This document shows, piece by piece, positions 18,033 to 26,696 of a stretch of DNA of 64,000 nucleotides. The stretch spans positions 1 through 64,000 of the forward strand of contig NZ_SNVJ01000012.1 in the NCBI RefSeq assembly GCF_009829925.1. The letters run 5' to 3'. The stretch comes from Teichococcus coralli. GTDB lineage: Bacteria > Pseudomonadota > Alphaproteobacteria > Acetobacterales > Acetobacteraceae. The notes beneath the pieces are model-generated. The model made no database searches, was not told the origin of the DNA, and saw only the letters and a list, made by a program, of their open reading frames with translations. Positions within the stretch are counted from its first letter, which is position 1, and every line of letters begins with the position of its first letter. Both the position numbers and the translations under genes were made by a program.

Positions 18033-18096
18033 GCCTGGCCTGCCACGCAGTCCCGCACTTTTCTGCGGTGACCATTGTGCGCCTGCGCCGTTAGGA

Positions 18097-18111
18097 TGCT
18101 GCACCGCAGCA
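18097..18111. promoter_or_regulatory. Second inverted repeat before the esterase gene
   Basis: TGCTGC-ACC-GCAGCA, six-base arms with a three-base centre, lies 51 bp before the esterase ATG beside a TTAGGAT sequence that could be a -10 box. Possibly a second site for the regulator of this divergent promoter. Weak on its own. Confidence 0.3.
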
Positions 18112-18161
18112 AACGGCCTTGCTGTGACGGGGCTGGCCTGAGGCGAAAAGGATCGACTTCA

Positions 18162-19280
18162 ATGGCGGAGACGCTTTCCGGGCTGGACGAGTTGATCCGG
18201 TTGCGCCAGCGCTGGGCGCGCCTGCTGACGGGAGGGCTTCCGGCGGAGGAGGCCGGGGCGGAGGCCAATGCGCGGCTCGCGGAGGTGACGGGGTTCGGCA
18301 GCAATCCCGGGGACCTGCGGATGTTCGCCCATGTGCCGCCCGGCCTGCCGCCCGGCGCCCCGCTGGTGGTGGCGCTGCATGGCTGCACACAGAGCGCGGC
18401 GGGCTATGACCATGGCTGCGGCTGGTCGGAGATGGCGGATCGGCTGGGCTTCGCGCTGCTGCTGCCCGAGCAGGACCGGCACAACAACGCCTATCGCTGC
18501 TTCAACTGGTTCGGCCCGCAGGACACGCTGCGCAATGCCGGCGAGGCGCTTTCGATCCGCCAGATGGTGGCATGGATGGTGGAGGAGCACGGGCTCGACC
18601 CGGCGCGGGTCTTCATCAGCGGGCTTTCGGCCGGCGGCGGCATGACCTCGGTGATGCTGGCCACCTATCCCGAGGTCTTCGCCGCCGGCGCCATCCTGGC
18701 CGGGCTGCCCTATGGGGCTGCCAGCAACCCTTCCGAGGCGCTGGAGGTGATGCGGCAGGCGTCACGGCGCAGCGCGCGCGACTGGGGCGAGGCGGTGCGG
18801 GCGGCATCGGCGCATGCCGGCCCCTGGCCGCGCGTTTCGGTCTGGCAGGGCGAGGCTGACAGCACCGTGCATGCCGGCAACGCCGAGGCGGTGCTGCAGC
18901 AATGGCTCGACCTGCACGGTCTGGCGCTGGACGCGCCGGATGAGGTCGAGCGGAGCGACGGGCACGTGCTGCGGCGCTGGCTGGGCGCGGACGGGCGCGT
19001 GCTGGTGGAGAGCCACAGCATCGCCGGCATGGAGCACGGCGTGCCGCTGCATGCCGGCGACGGGGAAGGGCGGATCGGCGTGGCGGGGCCGCACCTGCTG
19101 GATGTGGGGATCTCCTCCACCCACGGCATCCTGCGCTTCTGGGGCCTGGGCACCGACCGGGCGGACGTGCCGCGGCAGTTCCGCGTCAACAGCCAGGGCG
19201 AGGCGCAGGAGGTGACGCCGCGCCGCTTCGATCCGGCGCGCCTGCTGGACAAGGCGCTGCGCTTCGCCCGGCTGCGGTAG
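18162..19280 (+). CDS. PHB-depolymerase-type esterase (LpqC family alpha/beta hydrolase)
   Basis: 372 aa, no obvious signal peptide. LVVALHGCTQSAAGYDHGCGW provides the oxyanion loop, LLLPEQDRHNNAYRCFNWF is diagnostic of the family, and VFISGLSAGGGMTSVMLATYP holds the nucleophilic serine. VSVWQGEADSTVH probably contains the acid, and a C-terminal GMEHGVPLH the histidine. The family hydrolyses poly(3-hydroxybutyrate) or feruloyl and other esters; without a signal peptide an intracellular polyester role is more likely (inference). The ATG at 18162 directly precedes the conserved region; an upstream in-frame extension crosses the palindromes. Confidence 0.82.
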   Translation: MAETLSGLDELIRLRQRWARLLTGGLPAEEAGAEANARLAEVTGFGSNPGDLRMFAHVPPGLPPGAPLVVALHGCTQSAAGYDHGCGWSEMADRLGFALLLPEQDRHNNAYRCFNWFGPQDTLRNAGEALSIRQMVAWMVEEHGLDPARVFISGLSAGGGMTSVMLATYPEVFAAGAILAGLPYGAASNPSEALEVMRQASRRSARDWGEAVRAASAHAGPWPRVSVWQGEADSTVHAGNAEAVLQQWLDLHGLALDAPDEVERSDGHVLRRWLGADGRVLVESHSIAGMEHGVPLHAGDGEGRIGVAGPHLLDVGISSTHGILRFWGLGTDRADVPRQFRVNSQGEAQEVTPRRFDPARLLDKALRFARLR

Positions 19281-19284
19281 GAAA

Positions 19285-19492
19285 ATGGCCGGGAGAATGA
19301 ATTCCCCCGGACCCCCTTCTTTTTTTCTGTTCGTTTCGGCTGCGCCTGGGAGCCAACCCATCGCTGATGATCGGCACGGCCGCACTCGCCGGGGCTGTTG
19401 CAGCCCCGGCGCGAGCGCGCTCCACCCGCACATCAAACTGAAAAAAGAAAGAAGAGGGGGTCTGGGGGAGAATTCATTCTCCCCCGCCCTTC
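19285..19492. repeat. Intergenic hairpin element between convergent genes (well formed)
   Basis: The left hairpin CCGGGAGAATGAATTCCCCCGG is followed by ACCCCCTTCTTTTTTTCTG. The core contains GATGATCGGC and a perfect 11-bp hairpin CGCCGGGGCTG-TTG-CAGCCCCGGCG (19387-19411), then CACCCGCACATCAAACTG. The right arm has AAAAAAGAAAGAAGAGGGGG and hairpin GGGGGAGAATTC/ATTCTCCCCC ending at 19485. This is a good reference copy. Confidence 0.78.
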
Positions 19493-19498
19493 TGCGTT

Positions 19499-20665
19499 TC
19501 AGCCTTCGGAGCGCAGCGCCCGCTCGACGATGCGCGCGTAGAGCGCCGCGCCGAAGGGAATGGCCTCGTCGTTGAAGTTGTAGTGCGGGTTGTGCGCCGA
19601 GGCGCCCTCGCCGTTGCCGACATGGATATAGGCGCCCGGCACCTTCTCCAGCATGAAGCTGAAGTCCTCCGAGCCCATCAGCGGCGCGCGGTCGCGCTGC
19701 ACGAGGTCCTCGCCCACCAGGTCGGCGGCGGCGTCCGCCAGATGGGTGCTGGCTTCGGCATCGTTGACGAGGGGGGCGAAGATCAGGCGGAAGTTGAGCG
19801 TCGCGCTGGCGCCGAAGCCGGCGGCGACGCCCTCGGCCATGCGGCGCATCGCCGCCTCGATCTGCTCGCCGACCTCCTTCTTGAAGAAGCGCGCGGTGCC
19901 GGAGAGCGTGGCCGTCTGCGGGATGACGTTGTAGGCGTCGCCCCCCGTCACCTTGGTCACGCTGACCACCGCCGTGTCGCGCGGGGCGATGTTGCGCGAG
20001 ACGATGGATTGCAGCCCGGCGGCGATGTGGCAGGCGGTCAGCACCGGGTCGATGCTGGCCTCGGGCCGCGCGCCATGCGAGCCCTTGCCCTCCACGGTGA
20101 TGTCGAAGAAGGCGCCGCCCGCCATGAACGGCCCGGCGCCGATGGCATACTTGCCGACATCGAGGCTGGTGGCGTTGTGCATGCCGTAGAGCGCGTCGCA
20201 GGGGAAGCGCTCCAGCAGCCCGTCCTCCAGCATGGCCAGCGCACCGCCGCAGCCTTCCTCGCCGGGCTGGAAGATCAGGTGCACGGTGCCGTCGAAGTTG
20301 CGCGTCTCGGCCAGGTAGCGCGCGGCGCCGAGCAGCATGGTGGTGTGGCCGTCATGGCCGCAGGCATGCATCTTGCCCGCCACGGTGGAGGCATAGGGCA
20401 GGCCGGTCAGCTCGCTCATCGGCAGCGCGTCCATGTCGGCGCGCAGGCCGACGGCGCGGTTGCCGCTGCCGCCGCGCAGCACGCCGACGACGCCGGTGCC
20501 GCCGACGCCGCGATGCACCTCATCGACGCCCCATTCCTCCAGCTTGCGCGCGACGAGTTCCGCCGTGCGGTGCTCCTCCATGCCCAGCTCGGGATGGGCG
20601 TGCAGGTCCTGCCGGATGGCGGTCAGCTCGTCGTGGTAGCGGCGCAGGTGGTCGAGGGCGGTCAT
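19499..20665 (-). CDS. M20-family amidohydrolase / aminoacylase
   Basis: 388 aa, the usual length. Zinc ligands are visible in the order expected for hippurate-hydrolase/IAA-amino-acid-hydrolase proteins: GLRADMDALPM, MHACGHDGHTTMLL, FQPGEEGCGGAL and the C-terminal MGSEDFSFML. The lid domain lies in between (KGSHGARPEASIDPV). It probably removes N-acyl groups from amino acids or small peptides. ATG 20665 is preferred to the TTG one codon upstream. It follows a solute-binding protein gene with 28 bp between, so the binding protein probably delivers its substrate. Confidence 0.85.
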   Translation of the reverse strand: MTALDHLRRYHDELTAIRQDLHAHPELGMEEHRTAELVARKLEEWGVDEVHRGVGGTGVVGVLRGGSGNRAVGLRADMDALPMSELTGLPYASTVAGKMHACGHDGHTTMLLGAARYLAETRNFDGTVHLIFQPGEEGCGGALAMLEDGLLERFPCDALYGMHNATSLDVGKYAIGAGPFMAGGAFFDITVEGKGSHGARPEASIDPVLTACHIAAGLQSIVSRNIAPRDTAVVSVTKVTGGDAYNVIPQTATLSGTARFFKKEVGEQIEAAMRRMAEGVAAGFGASATLNFRLIFAPLVNDAEASTHLADAAADLVGEDLVQRDRAPLMGSEDFSFMLEKVPGAYIHVGNGEGASAHNPHYNFNDEAIPFGAALYARIVERALRSEG

Positions 20666-20693
20666 CAACGGGGTTCTCCAGGGGTGGGCGGCG

Positions 20694-22280
20694 TCACGCG
20701 GGGCGCACGCCCCAGAACACGAACAGGCCGTCCGGAACGTCCTTCAGGCGCTTGCGGAAGGCGGTCTTGTAGAAATACTGGCCGAGCGGCAGGAACGGCA
20801 CCTCGCGCATCGCCACCGCCTGGATCTCGCGCGCGACGGTCTGCTGCGCCGCGACGTCGGGCGCGTCGAGCCACTGCTCGCGCAGCTCGCCGATGCGCGG
20901 GATGTCCGGCCAGCCGAAGAAGGCGTTGTCGGCCCCGCCGGCGCGCAGCACCTGGGTCACCACCGGGTTGATCATGTCGAGCCCGGCCCAGGTGGTGTTG
21001 AACATGTTCCAGCCGCCTTCCGCGGGCGGCTTCTTGATGGCGCGGCGCTGCACCAGCGTGCCCCAGTCCGAGACCACGTATTCCACGTTCATGCCGAGCT
21101 GCTTCAGCATGTCGTTGCAGACCTCGCCCAGGGCGGCGAGCACCGGCTGGTCGGAGGGCGCCATCAGGATGACGCGCTCGCCCTTGTAGCCGGCCTCCTG
21201 CAGCGCCTGGCGCGAGCGCTCCAGGCCCGGCGGCGTGCCGAAGACGTCGAGCGAGGCGCGCGTCGCCATCGGCGTGCCGGGGGTGAAGATGCCGACCGGC
21301 ACGTTGTAGAGGTCCGGCTCCGTGCCGGCGGCGGCGATCATGTAGTTCTGCTGGTTGACCGCGCCGAGGACCGCGCGGCGGATCGCCGGGTTGTCGAAGG
21401 GCGGGTGGAGGTGGTTGAAGATGCCCGTTCCCATCGTGCCGAGCGGCCCCGCGCGCTGCGTGGCGACGTCGCGGCTGCCTTCCAGCACCGGCAACAGGTC
21501 GTTCGGCGGGTTCTCCCACCAGTCCACCTCGCCGTTCTGCAGCGCGGCGGTGGCGGTGCCGGGATCGGGCATCACCTGCCACTCGACGCGGTCGAAGAAC
21601 ACCCGCTTGGGGCCGGCGGCCCAGGTGGCGGTGCCGCCCTGGCGCGGGCGGTAGCGGTCGAACCTCTCATAGACCACGCGGGCGCCCACCACCCGTTCGT
21701 CGCCCTTCCAGCGGAAAGGGCCGGAGCCGATGATCTCGGGGATCGGCTTGGAGGCGTCCGTCGCCGCCAGCCGCTCCGGCATGATCAGCAGCGCCGGCGG
21801 CCCGACCTTGGCCAGGGTGTCGAGCATGGCGCCATAGGGGCGCTTCAGGCGGATGGTGAAGCTGCGGTCGTCGGGCGCCGACATCTCGTCGGTGCGCGCC
21901 ATCAGCGCCTGGCCGAGCGCGTCGCGCTGCGCCCAGCGGCGGATGGAGGCGACGCAGTCGCGCCCGCGCACCGGTTCGCCGTCGTGGAACACGAGACCCT
22001 CGCGCAGGCGGAAGGTCCAGCGCCTGCCGTCATCCTCGACGGTGTGGCCCTCGACCATCTGCGGCTGCGGCTTGAGGTCGGCGTCGAGCCCGTAGAGCTG
22101 GTCCCAGATCATCAGCCCGTGGGTGCGGGTGATGTAGGCGGTGGTGAGCACCGGGTCGGTGATGGTGAGGTCGGATTGCGGCACGTATTTCAGCACGCGC
22201 GCCGAGGCGGGCTGCGCCAGGGAGGGGCGCGGCAGGACGGCGGCCGCGGCGGCACTGGCGAGCAGGGTGCGACGGTGCAT
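20694..22280 (-). CDS. ABC transporter solute-binding protein, family 5 (peptide/nickel type)
   Basis: 528 aa with an N-terminal signal (RRTLLASAAAAAVLPRPSLA). The SBP_bac_5 fold follows: DPVLTTAYITRTHGLMIWDQLYGLD, WTFRLREGLVFHDGEPV, FTIRLKRPYG, GSGPFRW, FDNPAIRRAVLGAVNQ, and AREIQAVAMREVPFLPLGQYF near the end. Periplasmic binding of an oligopeptide or similar solute. No permease or ATPase genes adjoin it; it is an orphan binding protein paired only with the M20 amidohydrolase, so it must share a transporter encoded elsewhere. Confidence 0.83.
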   Translation of the reverse strand: MHRRTLLASAAAAAVLPRPSLAQPASARVLKYVPQSDLTITDPVLTTAYITRTHGLMIWDQLYGLDADLKPQPQMVEGHTVEDDGRRWTFRLREGLVFHDGEPVRGRDCVASIRRWAQRDALGQALMARTDEMSAPDDRSFTIRLKRPYGAMLDTLAKVGPPALLIMPERLAATDASKPIPEIIGSGPFRWKGDERVVGARVVYERFDRYRPRQGGTATWAAGPKRVFFDRVEWQVMPDPGTATAALQNGEVDWWENPPNDLLPVLEGSRDVATQRAGPLGTMGTGIFNHLHPPFDNPAIRRAVLGAVNQQNYMIAAAGTEPDLYNVPVGIFTPGTPMATRASLDVFGTPPGLERSRQALQEAGYKGERVILMAPSDQPVLAALGEVCNDMLKQLGMNVEYVVSDWGTLVQRRAIKKPPAEGGWNMFNTTWAGLDMINPVVTQVLRAGGADNAFFGWPDIPRIGELREQWLDAPDVAAQQTVAREIQAVAMREVPFLPLGQYFYKTAFRKRLKDVPDGLFVFWGVRPA

Positions 22281-22439
22281 GGAACCTGTCTCCTGAGGGC
22301 GGGGCGGGGACTGGCGGCGGACTCTGCGGACCGGTTGGCGGCCAGCAAACACCGCCGCGCGCCGCCTCGCAAGACGCGCCCCCTCGACAAGCGCCACGCG
22401 CCGGGGCTTGCTGCCGCCCAGCCGCCTGGAGCAAAGCCA

Positions 22440-23078
22440 ATGACCGACCCCACCTATTTCTACGACCCGCGCGAGGGCCACGGCCTGCCGCATGACCCGT
22501 TCAAGGCCATTCTGGCGCCGCGCCCGATCGGCTGGATCACCAGCCTGGACGCGGAAGGGCGGGTGAACCTCGCGCCCTACAGCTTCTTCAACGGCTTCAA
22601 CAGCAACCCGCCGGTGGTGGGCTTTTCCGCCGAGCGGCGCCCCGGCGGCGGCGATCCGCGCAAGGACAGCCTGCGCAACGTGGAGGAAACGGGCGAGTTC
22701 GTCTGCAACTTCGTCTCGCGCGAACTGGCCGAGGCCATGAACGAGACCTGCGCGCCGATGCCGCACGGCGAGGACGAGATGCGGCGCGCGGGGCTGGAGG
22801 CGGCGCCCTCCACCCGGGTGCGGCCGCCCCGCGTGGCGCGCGCCCCGGCGGCGCTGGAGTGCAAGCTGCTGCAGATCGTGGCGCTGACGGATCTGGAAGG
22901 ACGCCCGCTCGGCAGCCGGATCGTGCTCGGCCAGGTGGTCGGCGTGCACATCCGCCACGAGTTCCTGAAGGAGGGCATCTTCGACACCGCGGCGGCGCGG
23001 CCGGTCGCCCGCTGCGGCTACCGCGGCGACTACGCCGAGGTGACCAGCCTGTTCGAGATGCTGCGGCCGGTCGCCTGA
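22440..23078 (+). CDS. Flavin reductase family protein (FMN-binding)
   Basis: 212 aa. PFKAILAPRPIGWITSLDAEGRVNLAPYSFFNGFNSNPPVVGFS is the typical flavin_reduct start, in which the RPIGW and APYSFF residues bind FMN; KDSLRNVEETGEFVCNFVS and the C-terminal HVRHEFL-like strand continue the split barrel. Such proteins reduce flavin for monooxygenases or act directly on small substrates. Alone, divergent from the family-5 binding protein. The ATG was chosen because the domain starts ten residues later. Confidence 0.83.
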   Translation: MTDPTYFYDPREGHGLPHDPFKAILAPRPIGWITSLDAEGRVNLAPYSFFNGFNSNPPVVGFSAERRPGGGDPRKDSLRNVEETGEFVCNFVSRELAEAMNETCAPMPHGEDEMRRAGLEAAPSTRVRPPRVARAPAALECKLLQIVALTDLEGRPLGSRIVLGQVVGVHIRHEFLKEGIFDTAAARPVARCGYRGDYAEVTSLFEMLRPVA

Positions 23079-23181
23079 GAGCCCGTTTGAGGCTGGGGCG
23101 GTGGAGGGCCAGCGAGGGAGTTTTCGTGCCGGGGGCCGCCAGACCGACCCGCAGCCATTCTCGAACGGGCCCTGAGACGAA

Positions 23182-23297
23182 AAAGGCCGGGGGAAGAAAT
23201 CCCCCCGGCTCCTAATCCTTACTTTGATCGGGTTGCCGCCGTACTGGCCGCCCGCGGGAAGCAGAAGGGCGACTGGGGGAACTCATTCCCCCAGCCT
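23182..23297. repeat. Intergenic hairpin element, shortened core
   Basis: The left hairpin GCCGGGGGAAG/AAATCCCCCCGGC (about 23186-23209) and right hairpin CTGGGGGAACT/CATTCCCCCAG (23273-23294) bracket only about 60 bp. The T-rich tract has decayed to CTCCTAATCCTTACTTTG and the GC core is missing. It lies between the convergent flavin-reductase and GH13 stops. Confidence 0.65.
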
Positions 23298-23300
23298 TGC

Positions 23301-24974
23301 TCAGTTCTGCAGCTCGGGCACCAGGGCGGACGGTGCCGGCGCCGTCTCCAGGCTGGCCAGCAGCACCCCATAGGCCGGCAGCACCGCGCCGCCATCCTCC
23401 ATCGAGGCGCTTTGGCCGGTGACATCCGGCAGCGGCACGGCGCCTTCCAGCAACGGCCCAGCGAAGCGCGCGGGCGCGTCGGAGAGGTTGAACACCGCCA
23501 GGATGCGCTGCCCGCCATATTCGCGCACCAGCCCGGCCAGCGGTGCCGGCAGGTCCAGCGGCCGCTGGGCGCCGCGCACCAGCGCGGGATGGGCCTGCCG
23601 CAGCAGCAGCAGGCGCCGCCAGGCATGCAGCAGGCTGCCAAGCTCGGCTTCCTGCCGGTCCACCGCCAGCGGGTGGTGCGCGGCCGGCACCGGCAGCCAG
23701 GGCGTGCCGGTGGTGAAGCCGGCCTGCGGCGCGCCGTCCTGCCAGGGCATCGGCGTGCGGCTGCCGTCGCGGCCACGGAATTCCGGCCAGTAGGTCAGGC
23801 CGAAGGGGTCGCGGATCTCTTCCAGCCTCAGTTCGGCCTCGGGCAGGCCGAGCTCCTCGCCCTGGTAGAGGCAGACGCTGCCGCGCAGCGAGAGCAGCAG
23901 GCTGGCGAGCAGGCGCGCGAAGCGCGGGTCCGGTCCGGCTTCGCGCCCCGCCGGGTTCCAGCGGGTGACCGCCCGCTCCACGTCATGGTTCGAGAAGGAC
24001 CAGCAGGGCCAGCCTTCCGCGCTCTCGCCGGCGGAGGAGGCCTGGATCAGGTCGGTGACCGTCGGGTGGTCGAAGCCGCCGCGCAGTGGGCGCAGCGTAT
24101 AGGCCATGTGCAGCAGGTCCTCGCCGGCGGTGTAGCGGCGGACGCGCTCGAAGGCGCCGTCCTGGCTCGACACCTCGCCCAGGGTGGTGGTGCCGGGATA
24201 GCGGTCGGTCAGCGCCCGGATGCGGCGCAGGATGGCGAGCGTCTCCGGGTGCATCATGTCGTGGTCGTGCTGCTGCAGGCCGAAGAGCTTGGCCGGCACC
24301 TTGCCGTCCTTGGGGGGGTGGGCCGGGTTGCTGCGCAGCGCCGGGTCATGCGCCAGGAAGTCGATGGCGTCGAGCCGGAAGCCGTCCACGCCGCGCTTCA
24401 GCCAGAACTCGCCCACCTCCAGCACAGCCTGCAGCGTGTCCGGATCCGTCAGGTTCAGGCTGGGCTGGCTGGAAAGGAAATGGTGCAGGTAGTACTGGCG
24501 CCGGCGCGGCTCCCAGGTCCAGGCCGAGCCGCCGAAGACGCTCAGCCAGTTGTTGGGCGGGGTGCCGTCCGGGCTGGGATCGGCCCAGACGTACCGGTCG
24601 GCCTCCGCGGCGCCGCGGCTGGCGCGGCTGCGCTGGAACCAGGGATGCTGGTCGGAGGTATGGCCGCCGACCAGGTCGATCAGCACCTTCAGGCCCAGGC
24701 CATGGGCCGTGGCCACCAGCCGGTCGAAATCCTCCATCCGGCCGAACTGCGGGTCCACCGCGACATGGTCGGAGATGTCGTAGCCGAAGTCGCGGCCCGG
24801 GGAGGCGTAGAAAGGGCAGATCCAGACGGCGTCCACCCCGAGCGCGGCAACATGGGCGAGCCGCGCCTCGATCCCGGCCAGGTCTCCCACGCCGTCGCCA
24901 TTGCTGTCGGCGAAGCTGCGCGGATAGATCTGGTAGAGCACCGCACCACGCCACCACTCTGCGCCTGCGACCAT
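23301..24974 (-). CDS. GH13 alpha-glucosidase / alpha-amylase family enzyme
   Basis: 557 aa, cytoplasmic. It opens WWRGAVLYQIYPRSFADSNGDGVGDLAGI, as in oligo-1,6-glucosidases and alpha-glucosidases. The four GH13 regions are present: DLVGGHTSDQHPWF, GFRLDAIDF (nucleophile Asp), TTTLGEVSS (acid Glu) and FSNHDVERAV. The SLNLTDPDTLQAVLEVGEFWLKRGVDGFRLD stretch and a C-terminal beta domain complete it. Likely hydrolyses maltose/isomaltose-type or sucrose-type alpha-glucosides. The ATG at 24974 has GGGAGG about 8 nt upstream, better than the in-frame ATG at 25010. A palindrome 58 bp upstream may control it. Confidence 0.85.
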   Translation of the reverse strand: MVAGAEWWRGAVLYQIYPRSFADSNGDGVGDLAGIEARLAHVAALGVDAVWICPFYASPGRDFGYDISDHVAVDPQFGRMEDFDRLVATAHGLGLKVLIDLVGGHTSDQHPWFQRSRASRGAAEADRYVWADPSPDGTPPNNWLSVFGGSAWTWEPRRRQYYLHHFLSSQPSLNLTDPDTLQAVLEVGEFWLKRGVDGFRLDAIDFLAHDPALRSNPAHPPKDGKVPAKLFGLQQHDHDMMHPETLAILRRIRALTDRYPGTTTLGEVSSQDGAFERVRRYTAGEDLLHMAYTLRPLRGGFDHPTVTDLIQASSAGESAEGWPCWSFSNHDVERAVTRWNPAGREAGPDPRFARLLASLLLSLRGSVCLYQGEELGLPEAELRLEEIRDPFGLTYWPEFRGRDGSRTPMPWQDGAPQAGFTTGTPWLPVPAAHHPLAVDRQEAELGSLLHAWRRLLLLRQAHPALVRGAQRPLDLPAPLAGLVREYGGQRILAVFNLSDAPARFAGPLLEGAVPLPDVTGQSASMEDGGAVLPAYGVLLASLETAPAPSALVPELQN

Positions 24975-25290
24975 TGCAGGTCCCTCCCCCCTTGGTTCCT
25001 TCCGCGGCATCCGGCGTTCACGGCAAAGCGATATCACCGGCGCGTGATAGCAATCTAAGCGGGAACAGTCTTGCTGATTTATGAATGCAAGTGTTTCAGC
25101 GGCGCGGCCGCGGGGCCTGCGATGCCGCTATAGCCTTTTCAGCGCCTTGTGACCGTGTTCCTGCGCCGCACACAAAGCTTTCGGTTGCTCTGCCCGGTCG
25201 CTGCCAGAACTATGGCGCGCAAGGCTCGCCCTTTGGTCAGCGCCCAGGGGCGTTGGCGGTTGGCGCAGGCATGGCGGGGAGTGCGCGGCC
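24975..25290. other. Divergent promoter region, 316 bp
   Basis: Separates the GH13 gene from the histidine kinase. It is locally AT-richer (about 25025-25095). It holds the 18-bp TATCAC palindrome described next, and no gene with a ribosome-binding site was seen in it. Promoters for both directions should lie here but no clear -35/-10 pair stands out. Confidence 0.5.
25032..25049. promoter_or_regulatory. Palindrome TATCAC-N6-GTGATA, possible operator of the GH13 gene
   Basis: Six-base perfect arms around CGGCGC, 58 bp upstream of the GH13 start and far from the kinase. The spacing suits a helix-turn-helix dimer such as a LacI- or GntR-type sugar regulator, but no such gene is adjacent. Inference only. 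Confidence 0.4.
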
Positions 25291-26517
25291 ATGGGACGGA
25301 TGATGCGGCAGGAAAGGGAGCATGCCTCCTTCCTGTTGGACATGCCCGGCGCGCCGAAGGCTTCCCTGGTGGGGAGTGCCCTGGCCTCGCCAGCCGGCGC
25401 TGCGGCGGGCGGCTTGTGGCGCATGACGCATGCGACGCCCTTCGGGCGGGCCACGGAACGCATCGTGGACCTGGCGCTTGCCGCCTTCGGAACCCCGGCG
25501 GCGATGGCCTGCTTCGCCGGCGCCCCGCTGGACCCGGCGGTGGTGCAGCACGGGCTCGATGCCGCCGCCACGGTGGGTTGGGCCGATTGGCAGATGCTGG
25601 CCCGGCGCAGCGGTCCCTGCGTGGTGGAGGATGCCCGGAGGGAAGCCTGGCTGGCACAGCACTCCCTGGTGACCGGCCCGGCCAGGATCCGTTTCTACGC
25701 TGCGGCGCCGCTGTGCGACCACCAGGGGCGGCAGCAGGGCGTGCTGGCCGTTCTTTCGCCCGAGCCGCAGGGCTTCGCACCGCACCAACGGGCGCGGCTG
25801 CAAACCCTGGCCGACATGCTGATGGCCGGGCGCGAGGCGGCGCGGGGGCCGGAGGGGGACAGGCAGCGCCTCGCCCAGGCCGAGCAGGCGCTGCGCGAGC
25901 AGGCGGCGCGGCTGCGCAGCCAGGCGCACACGATCCATGAGATGGACCACCGCGTCCGCAACGGGCTGCAGATGGTCAGCGACATGCTTTGCCTGCAGGC
26001 CCTGCCGGAACAGGAGGACGCCTGCGCGGCCCGGCTCAATGCCGCCGCAGGGCGCATCCAGGCGGTGGCCGAGATCCACGCGCTGCTGCAGCGCCAGCCC
26101 GGCGCCGGGCGGCTCGGCGCGCGTGCCTGCCTGGAGGGCCTGCTCGGGCCCTTCGGGCGGCTCTGGCAGGGCAGCGGCCGGCAGGTGCGCCTGCATGCGG
26201 GCGACGACCTGACGGTGAGCGCATTGGATGCACCCCGCCTCGCCGTTGCCGCCTGGGAACTGCTGGCCAACGCCATGCGCCACGGCCAGGGGAACGTCAC
26301 GCTGGAGCTGCGCGGCGAGCCGGGGCTTCACCGCTTCCGGCTCGCGGTGCGGGACGAGGGGCCGGGCTCGGAGCGCCTGCTGCGGGCGGCCAGCGATGCC
26401 GGACACGAGTCGGGCTTCGGGCTGATTCGCCTCATCGCCGGCGGCGAGGCGGCCCAGGTGCGCTGCGGCCCGCCCACCGAGGTCAGCATCGTGCTGGATC
26501 TTCCGCCTCCCGGGTGA
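25291..26517 (+). CDS. Sensor histidine kinase, GAF plus HisKA_2 (HWE-like)
   Basis: 408 aa, soluble. A GAF-type sensor spans about residues 40-175 (ATERIVDLALAAFGTPAAMACF, RIRFYAAAPLCDHQGRQQGVLAVL). A short coiled coil (QRLAQAEQALREQAARLRSQ) leads to the phosphoacceptor IHEMDHRVRNGLQMVSDML with His220. The ATPase domain has AVAAWELLANAMRHGQG (N-box), VRDEGPGSE (G1) and GFGLIRLIAGG (G2). No response regulator is adjacent. The missing receiver partner and the cytosolic GAF suggest sensing of an internal signal (inference). Confidence 0.82.
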   Translation: MGRMMRQEREHASFLLDMPGAPKASLVGSALASPAGAAAGGLWRMTHATPFGRATERIVDLALAAFGTPAAMACFAGAPLDPAVVQHGLDAAATVGWADWQMLARRSGPCVVEDARREAWLAQHSLVTGPARIRFYAAAPLCDHQGRQQGVLAVLSPEPQGFAPHQRARLQTLADMLMAGREAARGPEGDRQRLAQAEQALREQAARLRSQAHTIHEMDHRVRNGLQMVSDMLCLQALPEQEDACAARLNAAAGRIQAVAEIHALLQRQPGAGRLGARACLEGLLGPFGRLWQGSGRQVRLHAGDDLTVSALDAPRLAVAAWELLANAMRHGQGNVTLELRGEPGLHRFRLAVRDEGPGSERLLRAASDAGHESGFGLIRLIAGGEAAQVRCGPPTEVSIVLDLPPPG

Positions 26518-26696
26518 AGCGTCCCGCGCGGATTTAACGCGGGGGTGGCGGCTGGGACGCCCTTGAAGGATCCTCTCATCAGGGCCATGGGATAAGCAGG
26601 GCGTGCCGGAGCGGCAGGCGATGCGCCTCTCGCTCCGGCCCGGTCCGGCCACCGCGCCTGCATCATACTCCGCCAGTGAGGGGAAGCTTTCGCCGC

